Source: Phycomyces nitens (Eukaryota > Mucoromycota > Mucoromycetes > Mucorales > Phycomycetaceae). From it: a stretch of DNA of 64,000 nucleotides. The notes under the pieces are model-generated. The model saw only the letters and a program-made list of their open reading frames with translations, did no database searches and had not been told where the DNA came from. Made by a program: the position numbers and the translations under genes. Of the stretch, positions 22,333 to 34,211 are shown one piece after another (position 1 is the first letter of the stretch; each line of letters starts with the position of its first letter). The stretch is taken from NCBI GenBank assembly GCA_022702545.1, contig JAHRBC010000001.1, positions 5,952,001 through 6,016,000 on the forward strand. The letters run 5' to 3'.

Positions 22333-22420
22333 AGTATCAGTACGTGATATTCGGTTTTATTAAAGCGTGCACAACGGTTAAATTGTCAGTCACAAACAAG
22401 ATTTTAATGTGAAAACCCTG
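22333..22420 (-). repeat. Right terminal inverted repeat of the Tc1/mariner-type element
   Basis: Contains GGTTTTATTAAAGCGTGC, AACGGTTAAATTGT and ends GATTTTAATGTGAAAACCCTG, inverse of the left repeat with few mismatches. TA follows directly. Confidence 0.88.
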
Positions 22421-23116
22421 TATCAAGCTAGTAAATAAGACTATCCTCTATCATTTTAGTACATAATCTGTGCGCTGCAAAAGGTGCCAAGCACAAAGAA
22501 AATAAAAAAAAAGCTGCTTATTTTCCAAATATTTTCTTGATTTTTAAAATATTTTTAAAATAGTTTCTGTGTGCAAATAGACAACACTGAAAAAATAAAC
22601 AAAACATAAAACTAAATATTTATTGCAAAATATCTGTTTATTTATTTTCATTTTATTGATTTTAAAAAAAAATATTCCAAAAGATTGCAAAAATAATATT
22701 ACAATTTTTGAGGGTGGAAAAAATTATGATTAGTCTCCTTAGTGTCCCGCAGCCACGGAAATCTTTAGTAAAAGGCGAAAGATTTATCCGATCTGATTAC
22801 AAGACAGAGACAATGGAGAAAAAAATGAAAGGGCAGAAACGGCCTCTTTTTATACTTTTTTCTTAGGGCTAATTCGGAACTTTAACCATTAGAGTGGTCA
22901 CAGAGCAGTCAAGGCATATAAATCAATTGCCGCCATTTTTTTTGAGGATTATATTGGAATTATGGGTAGCCAATCACAGATGCGCTTTACAAAAAAGGGG
23001 TCATTCTTCAGCCTATTCCCCCCTCCCCCCTCCCCCTTCACGTCCATATTCCTTATTTTGTTGGCTTTTATTTATTTCATCTTCCTTTCCCTTTTTACCA
23101 GTACTGTTTAAAGAGA
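22421..23116. other. Intergenic region upstream of COQ3
   Basis: A/T-run-rich to about 22730, then a more mixed 350 bp with a C-rich tract (CCCCCCTCCCCCCTCCCCC-like, about 23016-23036) before the COQ3 start. This is likely promoter DNA. No gene seen. Confidence 0.45.
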
Positions 23117-24176
23117 ATGTTACGTCAGAAATTCGGATATCTACTTGGCACCCTACCTCGTCACAATGTTATTGGACGCGCATCATTTGCTACTCAACCT
23201 ACGTTCTCAACCGTGGACGCTGCCGAAGTACAAAAGTTCAGTGATAAATCAGCCGAGTGGTGGGATCCTGAAGGAGAATTCTCGATGCTCCAGCTACTGA
23301 ACCCACCCAGAGTTGGATATGTACGCGACCAACTAAATACCAATCCAGCCTGTCCATCAAAGCCCTTTGAAGGCCTGCGTATGTTGGATATCGGCTGTGG
23401 TGGAGGACTGTTGTCAGAGGTAAGGGCATGATGATGTACTTTAGTGACAAGTATTGACCGTATCCACAAAGTCTCTCTGTCGCCTTGGAGGTAATGTGGT
23501 AGGTGCAGATGCTTCTGGAGACAACATCAAAATGGCCAAGCTTCATTCACGTAAGGACCCAATGTTGTGGAAAGGACCGGGCAAGTTGGATTACAGACAC
23601 ACCACCGCAGGTAAAAAGCACTTTTAGGTAAAAAAAAAGACATCATCATCATCAAACCCGAAAAAAAAGGTAGTGGAAGGGGCGCGTTGATTCGTTTCTT
23701 TTATTTTGTATCTGCGGACACACTTAGAGGATCTATTGGCAGCAGAAGAGAGCTTTGATGTGGTATTGGCCATGGAGATTATTGAACATGTCAACCAACC
23801 CCTGGACTTCTTGCGCACCTGTGCCCAACTCACTCGTCCTGATGGCCGTCTGTTTCTATCCACCATGGGACGAACACCGATTGCTTATGGACTGACTGTT
23901 CTGCTGGCTGAAGATATACTTGGTCTGGTTCACAAAGGCACGCATGATTGGAGCAAGTATATCAATAGCAAAGAATTGATTGATGCAGTGCACTCCTTTG
24001 GTCAGGAGTGGGTTGTTGAGAGTGTCCGGGGCATCCGCTGGGATCCAGTCCTACGTAAATGGCATGTATTTAAGAAGGAGGGAATGGTGGGAATTGGTGG
24101 ATTTGAGAGCTTAGAGGTCAATTATATCCTCTCTGCAAGAAGAAAAAAGGTCGTTCAGGATACGTTGGTTGCATAG
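23117..24176 (+). CDS. COQ3: COQ3, mitochondrial ubiquinone O-methyltransferase
   Basis: Three exons (23117-23419, 23472-23610, 23728-24176) join in phase to 296 residues. This is the SAM-dependent O-methyltransferase of ubiquinone synthesis, acting on polyprenyl-dihydroxybenzoate and demethyl-ubiquinol at the matrix face of the inner membrane. The SAM-binding glycine motif is LDIGCGGGLLSE; the acidic motif II follows GNVVGADAS; EIIEHVNQPLDFL and LFLSTMGRTPIAYGL are UbiG/COQ3 signatures. The N-terminus (MLRQKFGYLLGTLPRHNVIGR) is a mitochondrial presequence. Intron 2 carries short (CAT)n and A-run repeats. The gene is convergent with the CaM kinase gene, 82 bp apart. Confidence 0.95.
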
Positions 24177-24258
24177 TGGAAAAAAAGATATTGATGTATT
24201 GATTAAGGAATAAAGAAAAATAGGTAATGAAAGGGTAGCTATATGTAAATCTGACTGA

Positions 24259-25947
24259 CTATTGGGCAACTGCTGTCGTTGGAGCAGCTGGAGGGGGAAC
24301 ATTCACAGACGGTGGTGGAGATGGTGATACGATGCTGGGAGTCAGGCCAGGAAGGTCGGTTTCGCTCCCCTTTTGCGAGATGCTTGTCTTGAGGCGGTTC
24401 ATTGCTCTTACGGCTCCAACTACGCTCTTGAGCTTTCTGCGTGGATTAAAGTTCTCGCGTACGGTTGCCAAGAGATCGTATTCAGGCATATCAGAGCCGG
24501 TGAGCCACTTGTCTTTGAGTGCTTCTGGTGCACTAGGGCGTTTACTTGCGTCCAAAGTGAGCAGTTTCTTGATAAAGTCCTTTGCTATAAAGTAACGGCT
24601 CAGGACACCTGGGAATCTCAGATTGTATTTGGTATCATACCTTCTTGGGATATATTGCGCCAGTAACGTTCATGGAATTCGTACCGGGCATGTATAATCT
24701 CATCCACCAGCTCCATCTGGTCCTCTGCTTGGAATGGCTGGTAGCCACAGAGTCTGGGTTGGTTCGTTGGGAGATTAGCATGTTTTGGGTCAAGAGGTTA
24801 GTCTACTTACAGAGTGTAGGTAATTACTCTAATATAAGACGAGTGAGTTTTTATGATGACAGCCAATAATTCACTTTACCCTACTGCCCACATGTCAATG
24901 GGTGTCCCGTATCCTTTTTTCATGAGGACTTCTGGTGCTGCAACATTTGGACTGTTAGTCGCATGTTCCTCGACCACCAAATCGACTCACCAACATATCC
25001 AGGGGAACCACAGACGGTATGAAGAGGAGAAGATGTCTCGTCAGCCATCTTGGCAATTCTGCCCCATAAAACAATTAATTAGCCAAGGCTAAATTGGGTG
25101 TGGCTATTTACCCAAAATCACAGATAACAAGTTCTGCATTTGGGTCGGGTGTTTTGAAGAGCAGGTTCTCGGGTTTCATATCTATAATGTGTTAAAAAAA
25201 AACAAGAAGAGGATAATTGATCGTAATAAGTACTAACCTCTATGGACAATCTTGTTGGCATGCAAGAACTCCAAGCCATTCAACACAGAGCGAATCACGG
25301 CAGTCTACAGGCCAATTGGTGTCAATTGCTCTACAAAGGATTCATGACACTTACAGCATCCTTTTCGGTAAACTTGCCACGCTCAAAGAGCCGATCAAAC
25401 AGCTCGCCACCTGTTGCACTATACAGACAATGAAAGCCACACTTGTATCAGCCACTATTTTTATTTTTATTTTTAGGGTAAAATAAAAATAAAAATAGCT
25501 TACAGTTCGAATACCAGATAGAATTTCTCACTAAAATAAAATTAGCCCTCTTTAATTCATTTTTTTTGTTTATTGGCCAATTGATCAGATACTTGCCGAG
25601 ACTCAAACCAATCGTAAAATCCAATGACATTGGGGTGCTCCAGTCCTTTCAATACCCTCATTTCTGCATAGACCATATCAAAGTGCCCTTTGACGTTGCG
25701 CTTCGGGATCACCTTTACGGCTACATCCTTGTCATCGCTCAGTCTCTTGGCATATTTAACAGATCCAAATGAACCACTGCCTATATAGATATATAGATAT
25801 ATATATGAGAAATCCAACGAGGTTTTTGTCCAGAGAAATTATTTTACCAAGCAGATGGCCAAACTCATAAGCTTTCTTCTTCTCATGTGAATCTGGCTGC
25901 TGAACACCGCCATGGACAATCGTGTCAAATGTCTTGAAGAGGCCCAT
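24259..25947 (-). CDS. Ca2+/calmodulin-dependent protein kinase, CaMK1-type
   Basis: Eleven exons join in phase to 364 residues: 25848-25947, 25597-25780, 25504-25530, 25355-25418, 25238-25304, 25112-25181, 24991-25058, 24937-24880, 24811-24828, 24641-24753, 24259-24584. Kinase landmarks are GSGSFGSVKYA, VAVKVIP (catalytic Lys), FYDWFESREKFYLVFEL, HRDMKPEN (HRDM instead of the usual HRDL), CDFG instead of the common ADFG, GSPGYVAPEVL and GYQPFQAEDQMELVDEI. A basic segment FNPRRKLKSVVGAVRAMNRL follows the kinase domain and is a typical autoinhibitory/calmodulin-binding helix. The tail is Pro/Ser-rich. Exon 2 ends at a GC donor (CG|GCAAGT), the only choice that keeps the frame. Intron 3 contains a 19-bp perfect inverted repeat. 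Confidence 0.93.
25455..25498. repeat. 19-bp perfect inverted repeat inside a CaM kinase intron
   Basis: Arms 25455-25473 and 25480-25498 (A/T-only apart from the outer C/G) with a 6-base TAGGGT spacer. It lies inside intron 3 of the kinase gene and could fold as an RNA hairpin. Confidence 0.8.
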
Positions 25948-26223
25948 TCCAAACAGAATCAGCAAAAAAAAAAAAAAAAAAATTGATATCAAAAAATAAA
26001 GGAGAAAGCAAAAGAAAGAGGGCGGATTTGACTCTATTAGAGAAATCCAAACCTCTCTTTGTTCTCTCACTGCATTTTCGATTCCAACTTTGGGCTGGGC
26101 TCTCCGGCCCTTGACGGGGACCGAAATCCGTAAATTCATCTGTTCTTTCTACGTCAGCCTTTTGCTTTAGATACCATACCTTTCTATCCTCATTACAACA
26201 GAAATATAAAAAAAAGTATACAA

Positions 26224-27449
26224 ATGTCCGCTTTACAAGACGTGTAAGCCATGCTTATTCACAAGCAAACTAAGGGGTCAAAGGATAATAATATTTACAA
26301 GCAATACTCATCAGAAAGCGACAACAAATCGGCTCTCTGTATACACACAACTCTGCAGTCAGTGTAGCAGTCGAGGGCCAACTGTACGAGATCCCATGGA
26401 GTTCAACCGAGGATGACTTTTTTATCCTTGTACTCTTACCACCCCAATTTCCTGACGAACCACCCGTTATCACCATCTCACCTCCTGGCACTCGTCATCC
26501 CTTGATTAAAGCAGATCTCATAATCAACGAAGGCCAATTCCAATGGACACCTTCCTCTAATCTTGGCATACTCGTAAAATCCATACGGGATGAGTTCAAT
26601 CGCCAACCACCCGTAAAAAACAAGAGCGACCCTTCTTATGGTCCTGGTCGTCCCAACAATAGGTAAAAGAAGAAGCCTCTTGATCCCAAATAGCTCACAT
26701 GGAAGATTGGATGGATATAAAATAGTCACTATAGTCACCGTCCTCCTCCTGCAATCCCCTCTAGCCAGTCAACACCCGTACCATCCTCTGCCCTGACGAA
26801 TAACGAATACATGGCAGTAGTGCACACAACGTAGGATAGAGCATCATCTTGTGGGCTGTGATTTATAAGTCTCTGAATATTTCTAGACCTGAACAAGCAC
26901 ACGAGCTATTGACAAGTGATTATGCATTCGATCTCTTTTTCCATTCGCTCGAACGTGTACAGAATCTAAAATCCTTTCAAGGAGAACTAAGAAATGGAAA
27001 CGAGAGTATAGCACGTAAGGAGCCCCGTTGGTTTGGGATTCATGACACTAATGTTCTATGGTTTCCAGATAAGAACCTTAGTAGACAGGACGGATTGATC
27101 ATGTTAAGGAGTGAAGTAGAGGCATTGGATGAGGAATACAATAGACTCAAGGCAGATTTTGATGTCAAGGAGCAACAACAGCAAGAGGCATTTAGTGTAA
27201 GTCTTGTTGTCAAATTATTAAGATATTCAACCACATCCAAATTAGCGTCTTGCTGCCTCTACCGTCCTTACCCGTCTCAAGGCAGGTGTCTATGAGTGCG
27301 ATGAATTGTCAGAATCTGTTGCCCAGAGTTTTTTGGATGGTAACTTGAACCACGACGAGTTTGTAAAGCAGTTTAGAGAGATGCGTAAGGTGTACCATTT
27401 GCGAGCAAGCAAGTTGGAACGTGCACAAAAAGACAATCTGTTTACTTGA
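26224..27449 (+). CDS. VPS37: VPS37, ESCRT-I subunit with UEV-like N-terminus
   Basis: Six exons (26224-26243, 26315-26662, 26726-26830, 26887-27014, 27069-27196, 27246-27449) join in phase to 310 residues. The C-terminal half is a Mod_r domain (LRSEVEALDEEYNRLKADF, KEQQQQEAF, LAASTVLTRLKAGVYECDE, QFREMRKVYHLRASKLER), the VPS37 core that assembles with VPS23 and VPS28 in ESCRT-I for endosomal sorting. Residues 10-115 look like a UEV/ubiquitin-conjugating fold (VSVAVEGQLYEIPW, LLPPQFPDEPPVITISPPG), as in animal VPS37A. A Ser/Pro-rich linker separates the two. The first exon is only 20 bp; the acceptor after CATCAG was chosen because it restores frame. Confidence 0.92.
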
Positions 27450-27718
27450 TTTGTTTGAGGCAAATACACTTGGCTTAAAGAGGTTGTTTTTTTGTTTTTA
27501 TTATTATTGTTTTTACTATCTTTCGATTCAATTTATCAAATGATAGGTTAGTAGTAGTAGTAGTATCCAAATTGTCTGCATTATCCACATGGACAGCTGT
27601 GTGAAACGTGATACTGTAGAGCCTTATATACATGTTATCCCATTCCTATAGCCTCCTCTCTTTCTTCTCTATTCTTCCAAAAAATAAAATATATATATCT
27701 ATATATCTGTATATCTAT

Positions 27719-29515
27719 ATGGAGTCTATCGTAAAACGTCTGTCTACGGACACTATACAAGAATGGGAAATAGATCAGGCAAAGGTAAACCAGCTCCAAT
27801 AACATAATGTCCCTTGAATGTATCAAACAATAGAACATTACACATACACAAATTATATACATGTATATATATATATATATATCACTAAAATCTATCCGTA
27901 GCTTTTACGTCAGTTGAATGAATTTGCCCACCAGATTACCTTTCTACAGAGTACCTTGGAAAAGGAACGAAAACAGTATGAAAATACAAAATCTAGTGTA
28001 AGAATAAATATGGACATATTTGCTCTTATCAATAACATCGTTCCATTTGCTCAGCTTCTTCGAGAACTCAAAATCAAAGATGTCACGTTTGACAAACGGT
28101 CTCAACAGGCACAACATGATTATAAACAGCAGGTACAAAGTCTGTCTGTCTTTTTTTTTTGATAAGAATATACACAATTAATTCATGACATAACAATAAA
28201 CATTAGATACAAGAGCTGAAACAGCAGCTCGAAAAAGAACAGCAAGAACATCAAGACGATATTAGAGAATGGAAGAATCGTCATGACATGACCTTGAAAA
28301 CCGAGCAGACCAATAACGCCAGAAGAATATATGGATTCCAAGAACGGCTCAACGCAAAAGAAACAGAGTATGCTCAACTTCAAGACCATCTGAGACAGAC
28401 CCAGAGTGAGCCCAACTCCCCGGTCAGGGCAGTATTTGGTGAGATTAGCCAGGACGATCGTATATCATTTCTTGAGGATACCATAGCCCATATGCGACGT
28501 GAACACTCGGCAGAAAGACGAGCATGGCAAGCACAGTTAGAATTACAAGAAAACAATCCCAAACACCCAGAATCCAGAGAAATCTCCCCACCGCAATCAC
28601 TCGAGATTTCCTTTCTAAATATGTTTTCTAAAAAGAAGAACCCATCTCTGTCAGGATCGATATTACAAGACACTGCCAAACTTAACGAACACACTCTCCA
28701 TCTCAAGGAATCCCACGCCAAGAAGACGGAACAAATGATGATAAATTTTGAAAACGAGATCAACCGACTCAAGGATTTATTTATAAATGAAAGCCGCAGG
28801 GTTTCGATGCAGCATGAAGCCCGAATCCAGAATTTGGTAGCCGAGCATGACCAAACAATCCGAGACATGATAGACGAGCATTCAAACGCAAAGGAGATTC
28901 TCAAGATTGAGTATCAGAATCAACAAGAAGAATTTGTTGAACTAAACAACCAAAAACTACGTCAAGAACTCGAGAAATCTGAACAGATTTGGTTGGAAAA
29001 ACTGAATATTGCAAACATGTCAATGTCCAAAGATGCTTCCGAAATACAAGCTCACTGGGACAAGAAACGAGAAGATATGGTGGCAATTCACAATGCAGAG
29101 ATCGAACACTGTCAGGACGAGTTGGAAGTTATGAAACACAGACTAAGAATGATGGCCGAGACACTCAAAGAGAATCAGTCTAAAGTGGTTGGTCTACAAG
29201 ATTTGCAAAAACTATCGACAATAGAATGTACAAGACTTCAACTGTCATCAAAAAAGACTATATTGGCATTATCCAAGGTAATGTACCATGGTTCTTGGCA
29301 TTTTGATATTGATTTTATGTGTTTTATAGATTGAACAAGAACATAGACAAGCGCGCCGAGTAGCAAAAGAAATTGTACATCTTGTAGACAGCGACAGCCT
29401 CATCAGTGAAGATATGACACTACCTGACATATTACAAAAAGCTCGCTTCATTTTCTCAAATCTTCCAAAACAAGACTCGAATCCTGTGACATACATGCCA
29501 TACTTTGGGTTCTGA
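27719..29515 (+). CDS. Long coiled-coil protein, function unknown
   Basis: Five exons (27719-27784, 27902-27997, 28055-28132, 28207-29277, 29330-29515) join in phase to 498 residues. It is rich in Glu, Gln, Lys, Asn and His and almost entirely heptad-like helix (for example LLRELKIKDVTFDKRSQQAQ, ELEVMKHRLRMMAETLKEN). A less regular central part (ENNPKHPESREISPPQSLEI, FSKKKNPSLSG) may be a hinge. No membrane segment or signal peptide. The overall look recalls golgin, spindle-pole or kinetochore coiled-coil proteins, but I cannot assign a family. It lies 270 bp downstream of VPS37 on the same strand and has its own AT-rich promoter. Confidence 0.8.
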
Positions 29516-31659
29516 TGGCCAAATCTAATGGAATATATATATATAAAGTTGGTTTTTGCTTATTTATCATCATCTTTTAAATGTTCAAAAACTAGAGCTT
29601 TAGAGCTTTAGAGCTTTAGAGCTTATTGAAATATACATAGCCTTGGTTGCGTAAAATAGATTAAAAAGGTTGAATAAAAATGATAAATAGCAACAGAATA
29701 TTTATTATTTATTATAAATGGTTTTAAAAACAGGAAAGTAGTCTTGGGATCATTAAATGTCTTGAGCATTACTCTAGAACCCCATTTGAATTTGCAAAGA
29801 TGGACTTGACAATGTAAAACAGTTCTTTGGATATAAATCAAGAACACGAGATAATTTTATTTTTATTTTAGTTTTTATTTTTGGTTGTAAAAGAAGGTTA
29901 ATTCCACAAGCGGTGAAAGGTCCAGTCAGATCTTCCAAGGCATGGTCACCAAATAAAGATATATTTGAATAACTTTTATACTCAAACAATCTCTAATTCT
30001 GAGTGATATTCTAGTTGGTTATATGATTTCCAAAGGAAAAAAGCAAGTATAATAATATAATGTCTTGTGGGTAATATTGATATCAATAAAATAGAAAAAC
30101 AAAAATCGAGATGATGTAGATATTGTGGTGAAAAGGCTGTTTTGCGAGTAGTCCGTAAATGTTAATAAGCTGGTAATTATTCAATATTATTAAAAAGAAT
30201 ATTTTCCTTTAGAAATAAATCTATTTTTAAACGCAATAAACCAAAGAGAATATTGACAAAACTAAATATTGTAAATATGGTATATAATAGTCAGGTTAAA
30301 TCGACTTTCTTTGTTGGCCAAGCCATTCAGCAAACCATTTAGACTTGGCAGCCAAGAGACACAAGAGGCATCGATCTGGTTTTCCATAAAGACAATCGAT
30401 ACAGTTACCTCTTGGGATAAGTGCCCAAATACAAAAATTTTGATACACCTAATAAACCCAGGTTCCATGACTATTCTCAAACATATTCTCGAGTGGAATG
30501 ATAATCTACAGGGCCCATACCTACCATCTTTAAAATGTTTGGATAATGGAATTGCTTAAAAGATTAGGTGGCTCAGAATATAGCTATATTTACCCTTGAT
30601 AATGCTGTGCTGAATTATCTTGATATCTTTCCTAGACATATTCATTAAAATTATAATATTCTTTTTCCAAACTAAATTCTATCAACCTAGAGACAGACAT
30701 CTTGACTACCTTTAACTTTGGAGAGTGTTGAAATGGCAAGAATATTGTGATTGAGGAATATCATGTTGGATTTGGGTATGTATGGTATACATGAGCTATA
30801 ATTGTTGTTTATAGACACCTTTCCAAAGGATCCAAATTCTTTGGTGTCTTTATAATTAATTAATTATATATATATATATCGTTAAAAAAAAGAGCATTTT
30901 TACAAGTGAAAATAAAGTTCAAAGATTGAGATAAGTTTAGGCTTACCAGATCCTATAACTCTGTTTACAAAACAATACAAGAAATAAAACTCTGTTTCTA
31001 GGTTATATAATAAAATAAACCTACCCACTTGAATCATAACTTGTGGCTATATTCCAAGGGCTGAATATATATATAAATATATATATATAAATAACATGCC
31101 CAAGATCTTGGCAATCCTTGGTTTTCTACAAAGGCGATTCTGATTTCTCTTGGTAACCAAGTCCTTGAATCGATCTCACCAATGCAATGTTCTTAATTGT
31201 GTTTTAACCAGACATCTCTTTATATAAAGTGAACCAAAAAACGTATTTTCTGTCTTGTTCTACATGGCAATATACCTTGAACCTAATAAAGGTATTACAA
31301 GAATATCATAGAAAATGTCCGATTTTTTTTGTGATCGTTTGAAAATATGCGTTTTTTTAGGTCTGCTGTAGGATTCTATAATACGGCGCCTAAATATAAC
31401 GAATATGTAAAAATAGATTGGCTGTCTGGAGTAGTTCCCATACGTATTTAATGTCCTTGGTTCCAACCAGAAAACAAAGTGTGGAAAAGAAGTGAAATAT
31501 AAATATAAATATAAATATAATAAATATAAAAACTATTTTTGGCCCTGAGCAAGTCCATTTATAGCCCGATGTTATAAGTCTGGGATTAAAAAAAGAGAGA
31601 AAAAACATCTCGCATTTTGTCCAAACCCACTTTAGCTTTCCTCTTCTTTCTTATTTCTC
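29516..31659. other. 2.1-kb AT-rich intergenic region
   Basis: No gene seen. It holds a four-unit AGAGCTTT tandem repeat at about 29594-29625 just downstream of the coiled-coil gene, (TA)n tracts near 30866-30880 and 31065-31095, and a repeated AAATATA stretch near 31496-31530. The last 60 bp are pyrimidine-rich and lead into the Hsp70-like gene. Confidence 0.45.
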
Positions 31660-34211
31660 ATGGATACAACAACATCTGGTCTCAACTACGCAGATTACCC
31701 TGTGATAGTTGGAATCGACTTTGGTATGGCCCGAATCTACAGTCTTGGTCTTTACTCACCCTTGCTCATCAGGCACTACATTCTCGGGCTGTTGTTACGC
31801 ATTCACCCAAAATGAAGAAGTGATTGATATCGTCAAATGGTATGCATTCATCCCATCTTTGGTTTTAATCTGTCTAATCATCTCTGTAGGCCCAGACAAA
31901 ACAATCATGTCTACCCAAAGGTAAGCCTGTCCCAAGCTATATCAAAATCATAACACATCTCCTCATTTAGACACCTACCCTGTCGTTGTACCGCAAAGGA
32001 TCGACTCAGCTAGTCGACTGGGGTCATGGTGCCCGTCGCCAGGCTATGAAGCCAAATAGTGTCGATTTCATTCTTTTGTCTAAATTTAAGCTATATCTTG
32101 ATGAATATCTTCAGCAAGAATCACTCCCAAATGGCCTCAATGTTATCGATGTCATCGCTGATTATTTACGCGAGTTCCATTCGCACGTTTGCACCGAACT
32201 TCTCAAAGGGTTTGCAGGCAATTATGACCAGAGCAAATTTCGTTATGTAAATTATATTTCCTAGACAATTTACAGAAATATATGGTCCTCATCTTATGTG
32301 CTCTGTTGTAGTGCTTGACTGTTCCTGCCATGTGGAGTGATCGTGCAAAGGCTGCAATGAGAGAAGCAGCTATCCGTGCCGACCTCATCCAGAGATCCGA
32401 TCATCCCGAGAGACTGATGTTGATTTCAGAACCCGAGGCCGCAGCATTGTACTGTGAAAGAAAGTCTGAGCAATTTAACCTTGTTCATGGCCAACGTTTT
32501 ATGATTTGTGATGCCGGTGGTGGTACGGTAGATCTGATTGTTTTCGAAATTGATCAACAATCGAGTGGAAAGTAAGTCGTTTTTCTTCTCCTTTGTACAT
32601 ATCATTGACAATCTACATAAAAACCACAGGCGTACTCTTAAAGAAGTGACTAATGGACATGGTGGATCCTGTGGTTCTGGATTTTTGGATCTGAGAATGC
32701 GTGAGTATATCAAGCGCAAGTTTACCCATCGTGGCAGCATCAATGACTCTGCCATGGAACATATCATGGATACATTTGTAAACATCATCAAGGTAAAGTA
32801 TCTGGACACAACCCAATCAATTGTGTCGTGCCTATTGTACTAAACCAAACTATACAGCCAGAATTTGATGGGTATGAAGACCATTTCCTTGACTTGCCTG
32901 CCTCAATGGGCCTTGGAGACTTAACAGATGAGGACATTGGACTCGAGAATGGTTCACTTTGTCTTCCTGCTCATGAGTTGCGTGACGAAGTATTTGAACC
33001 TGTGATTGTACAGGTGCTTGACCTCATTGAAGGGCAACTTAGTCAATCTCCCAACCTGGAAGCCATCTTTCTGGTCGGTGGTTTTGGCCAGTCCAACTAT
33101 CTCTTCCGTCGTGTAGAAGAAGCGTTTGCGAACCGTGTGGGAATGATTGGTGTCCCACCCAGAGGCGAACTTGCCGTTGTCCGTGGTGCTGTGTACTTTG
33201 GTCTGAACCCTCAGATTGTGACAGAGAGAGTGTCTCGTAGAACATATGGTGTTGAGACCCGTATGCTCTTCCAAAATGAGCTTGACCCTCCAGAATATTC
33301 TGTTGTCGGTGTCGACCAAAAGACATACTGTCGCCAACGCTTTAGTGTCTATGTACAAAAGGGTCAAAGTGTAAAGGTTGACGAGCGAGTCTCAAAGAAC
33401 TTTATGATCAGCTATCCAAATGATACAGATTCTGGTAAGTCATTTATAAGCAATAATATCCAGACAGATACTAAATTGTATGGTGTAATTGCGATAAGAT
33501 CTATTTGCATTCGATGGTGAAGGACCGCCACCACGTTTGACCACTCACCAACTAATTAAAAAAGTTGGGCACTTCCCTATTCGTATGCCTACGTTGGACA
33601 ATGTTCGACCGGGTGACAAGGTCAATATGACAATCGATATGTACTTTGGTTTGACAGAAATCAAAATTGAGTGCACCATTCAAAACAAGAAGTTTGTCTT
33701 TACTTCTTCATTTGATGCCATGGATTCATTTTCAGGACCAGAACATACCAGCCCATATGGAGGCTATGCACAAACGCCACCCCAGCCACAGCAGCTGACA
33801 TCGCAATCCCAGGATCCGTATGGCGTGAATGACTTGGCAAACACGGCAAGCCAACTCTCTATTCACAATCAACCTGGTGGATATTCTTCTCCATATAGCC
33901 AAACTGGTCCAGCTTTATCAAACGCCTCTCTTTCTCAGCATAATTACATGCAACAGAACCAAAGTCAAATCCACCAACCCACATCTACTGGTGGCTACCC
34001 GCCTTCCAACATGATGGGAAATCTTCCTCAGGGCTATCATCGTAACAATAGTGGAACCTATCCACCTGTTCAATCACAGCACAACTCGGAATATTACCCA
34101 CCATATTCCCATTCTCAATCAGGCTATCCTCCTGCGCAATCGTATTATAACTATCCCCCTCAGTCTAACCAGCCCTCAGGATATAGCACGACTGGATATG
34201 GTCAGCACTAA
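31660..34211 (+). CDS. HSPA12-type Hsp70-like ATPase with Q/P/S/Y-rich tail
   Basis: Eight exons (31660-31723, 31773-31839, 31890-31920, 31971-32246, 32312-32571, 32630-32792, 32858-33434, 33499-34211) join in phase to 716 residues. The actin/Hsp70 ATPase fold shows phosphate-1 GIDFGTTFSG, phosphate-2 MICDAGGGTVDLIVFEI and the adenosine motif IFLVGGFGQSNYLFRR. Insertions and spacing resemble the fungal HSPA12-like group rather than canonical DnaK/Ssa. There is no ER or mitochondrial signal. The last 155 or so residues (about 560-716) are a low-complexity Gln/Pro/Ser/Tyr/Gly tail with repeated SGYPP/YYPP words. The tail is encoded in the same exon as the end of the folded domain, so it belongs to the protein. 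Role inferred: chaperone-like or stress function. Confidence 0.9.

Larger units (their letters stand above)
21083..22420 (+). mobile_element. Degenerate Tc1/mariner-type DNA transposon
   Basis: A 1.34-kb element bounded by terminal inverted repeats of at least 83 bp: left 21083-21170, right 22333-22420, with about 9 mismatches over 83 aligned positions and the outer CAGGGTTTTCACATTAAAATC identical. A TA follows the right end; the left flank reads TT, so the TA target duplication seems eroded on one side. The interior carries a broken transposase. No intact copy is present in this window. Confidence 0.88.

Noticed and set aside
27862..27882. (AT)n tract considered as a promoter element
   Set aside because: It lies inside intron 1 of the coiled-coil gene, and such tracts are common in this window.
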